The position numbers and the translations under genes are program-made. Shown one piece after another: positions 63,230 through 64,000 of a DNA stretch of 64,000 nt. Below the pieces are notes generated by a model, which did no database searches, was not told where the DNA came from, and saw nothing but the letters and a program-made list of their open reading frames with translations. Source of the stretch: Selaginella moellendorffii (taxonomy: Eukaryota > Streptophyta > Lycopodiopsida > Selaginellales > Selaginellaceae); assembly GCF_000143415.4 (NCBI RefSeq), contig NW_003314321.1, forward strand, positions 876,736 to 940,735, in the 5' to 3' direction. Numbering within the stretch: position 1 is the first letter of the stretch; every line of letters starts with the position of its first letter.

Positions 63230-63973
63230 ATGCCGGAGGAGCTACCAGCGGGGTTGCCCCCCACACGACCGATAGAACATAAGATTGAGCTGGTCGAGGG
63301 TGTTCAGGTGGTGGTTCGTCCCCCCTATCGTTTGAACGAAAAAGAATTCAAGGAGCTCAAGTGCCAACTAGAGGAGTTAGTGGACAAAAGGTATGTCAGG
63401 TTGAGCAAGTTGCCATATGGGGCGCCGGTGTTATTTGTGAAAAAGAAAGATGGATCTATGCGCATGTGCATAGACTACCAGTTGCTCAACAAGTATACAA
63501 AGAAGAACAAGTACCCTTTGCCAAGAATTGAGGACCTGTTCGATAGGTTGAGAAAAACAAAATACTTCTCGAGGATTGACCTCAGGTCAGGATACTACCA
63601 GATCAGGGTAGCAGAGGAAGATATCGAGAAGACAACCTGTCGAACCAGGTATAGGAGCTTTGAGTTTCTAGTGATGCCCTTTGGGCTATGCAATGCGCCG
63701 GCAATGTTTTCGGCGTTGATGAACCATATCTTTGTACCCTATCTGGATCACTTTGTGGTCATCTATATCGACGACATCTTGATCTATAGCGAGATGCTAG
63801 AGGAGCATGCCGAACACTTGGTGAAGGTGTTTGAGAAACTAAGGGAACACAAACTATATGCTAAAGAGAGCAAATGTGACTTTGTTCAACAAGAGGTAAA
63901 GTTTCTCGGGCATGTGGTGGGCCAGGAGGGGCTCAAGGTGGACCCGGAGAAGGTCCAAGCGATCCAGGAATAG
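63230..63973 (+). CDS. pol: Element B reverse transcriptase (partial)
   Basis: A 247-aa open segment: [81 protein letters not shown] and the intact active-site box [10 protein letters not shown], then [18 protein letters not shown]. The order and motifs are those of a Ty3/gypsy RT. A TAG at 63971 (expected Trp) ends the frame. RNase H and integrase should follow outside the window. Confidence 0.88.
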   Translation: MPEELPAGLPPTRPIEHKIELVEGVQVVVRPPYRLNEKEFKELKCQLEELVDKRYVRLSKLPYGAPVLFVKKKDGSMRMCIDYQLLNKYTKKNKYPLPRIEDLFDRLRKTKYFSRIDLRSGYYQIRVAEEDIEKTTCRTRYRSFEFLVMPFGLCNAPAMFSALMNHIFVPYLDHFVVIYIDDILIYSEMLEEHAEHLVKVFEKLREHKLYAKESKCDFVQQEVKFLGHVVGQEGLKVDPEKVQAIQE

Positions 63974-64000
63974 GAGTGACCATCGAATGTACATGAGTTG

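Larger units (their letters stand above)
57368..64000 (+). mobile_element. Ty3/gypsy retrotransposon B (runs off the window)
   Basis: The 5' LTR is 57368-58491, followed three bases later by TGGTATCAGAACC, a primer-binding site for initiator tRNA-Met. The gag, protease and RT regions extend to the right edge, so the 3' LTR is not seen. Gag is interrupted by an inverted solo LTR (59347-61361), and an 839-bp segment of gag-protease is duplicated in tandem. Stops and a frameshift (about 58750) show it is not autonomous. It sits inside the inverted partial copy of element A. Confidence 0.88.

Noticed and set aside
1-64000. CRISPR arrays, operons, bacterial promoters or ribosome-binding sites
   Set aside because: The window is eukaryotic: spliced genes, LTR elements and plant families; no regularly spaced repeat-spacer array is present.

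Overview
The window looks like nuclear DNA of a seed-free land plant with a compact genome, most likely the lycophyte Selaginella (S. moellendorffii or a close relative). This is an inference from four things: very short introns (about 45-80 bp), many intronless PLS-class PPR genes, plant-only families (NAC, POLAR-like, XRI1, PUB/ARM, PLGG1, UPF0496), and Ty3/gypsy LTR elements packed between genes. No database search was possible. Gene models come from reading splice signals by eye together with reading-frame continuity.

Genic half (1-43 kb). In order: a POLAR-like coiled-coil gene (+); a NAC-like gene with N-terminal Cys/His repeats (-); a PPR gene (-); a UPF0496/At14a-like membrane protein (+); an XRI1-like gene (+); a secreted Cys/Pro-rich protein fused to a ferritin-like desiccation-related domain (+); an ERD2 KDEL receptor (-, 215 aa); a many-exon MORC ATPase carrying a CW zinc finger (+); a U-box/ARM E3 ligase (-); a PP2C-like gene with a broken N-terminus (-); a gene-poor stretch (21.4-23.7 kb); an SRPBCC protein (+); a second PPR gene (-); a plastid glycolate/glycerate transporter PLGG1 (+); a carotenoid-desaturase-like flavoprotein (-); tRNA-Glu(CTC); an RRM-only ALY-like gene (+); an ABCF3-type pseudogene (+); an Abitram/FAM206 gene (-) head-to-head with a small unknown gene (+); an APC amino-acid transporter (+); and an LRR receptor-like protein (+).

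Rearranged, repeat-rich half (42-64 kb). A block holding the 3' end of the receptor-like protein plus an adjacent PPR gene occurs twice in opposite orientation. At 40.2-43.6 kb the receptor is intact and the PPR broken; at 52.9-55.4 kb the PPR is intact and the receptor a fragment. A second pair (a GalT/ADP-glucose-phosphorylase-like gene with a divergent small membrane protein gene) lies at 49.9-51.1 kb and, inverted and truncated, at 55.4-56.0 kb. Between and beside them are a complete but decayed Ty3/gypsy element A (44170-49162, 175-bp LTRs), tRNA-Pro(AGG), an inverted partial copy of element A (56378-57367), and a second Ty3/gypsy family B (57368 to the right edge). B lies inside that partial copy of A, and is itself interrupted by an inverted solo LTR of its own family. 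Nearly all nonsense codons in the elements are TAG where CAG or TGG is expected, which fits decay of methylated CHG sites.

The genes are unrelated housekeeping, regulatory and organelle-support genes; there is no operon-like pathway. The most unusual items are the Cys/His-repeat-NAC fusion, the CW-containing plant MORC, the Cys/Pro-array ferritin-like protein, the reciprocal decay of the inverted duplicates, and the nested retroelements.
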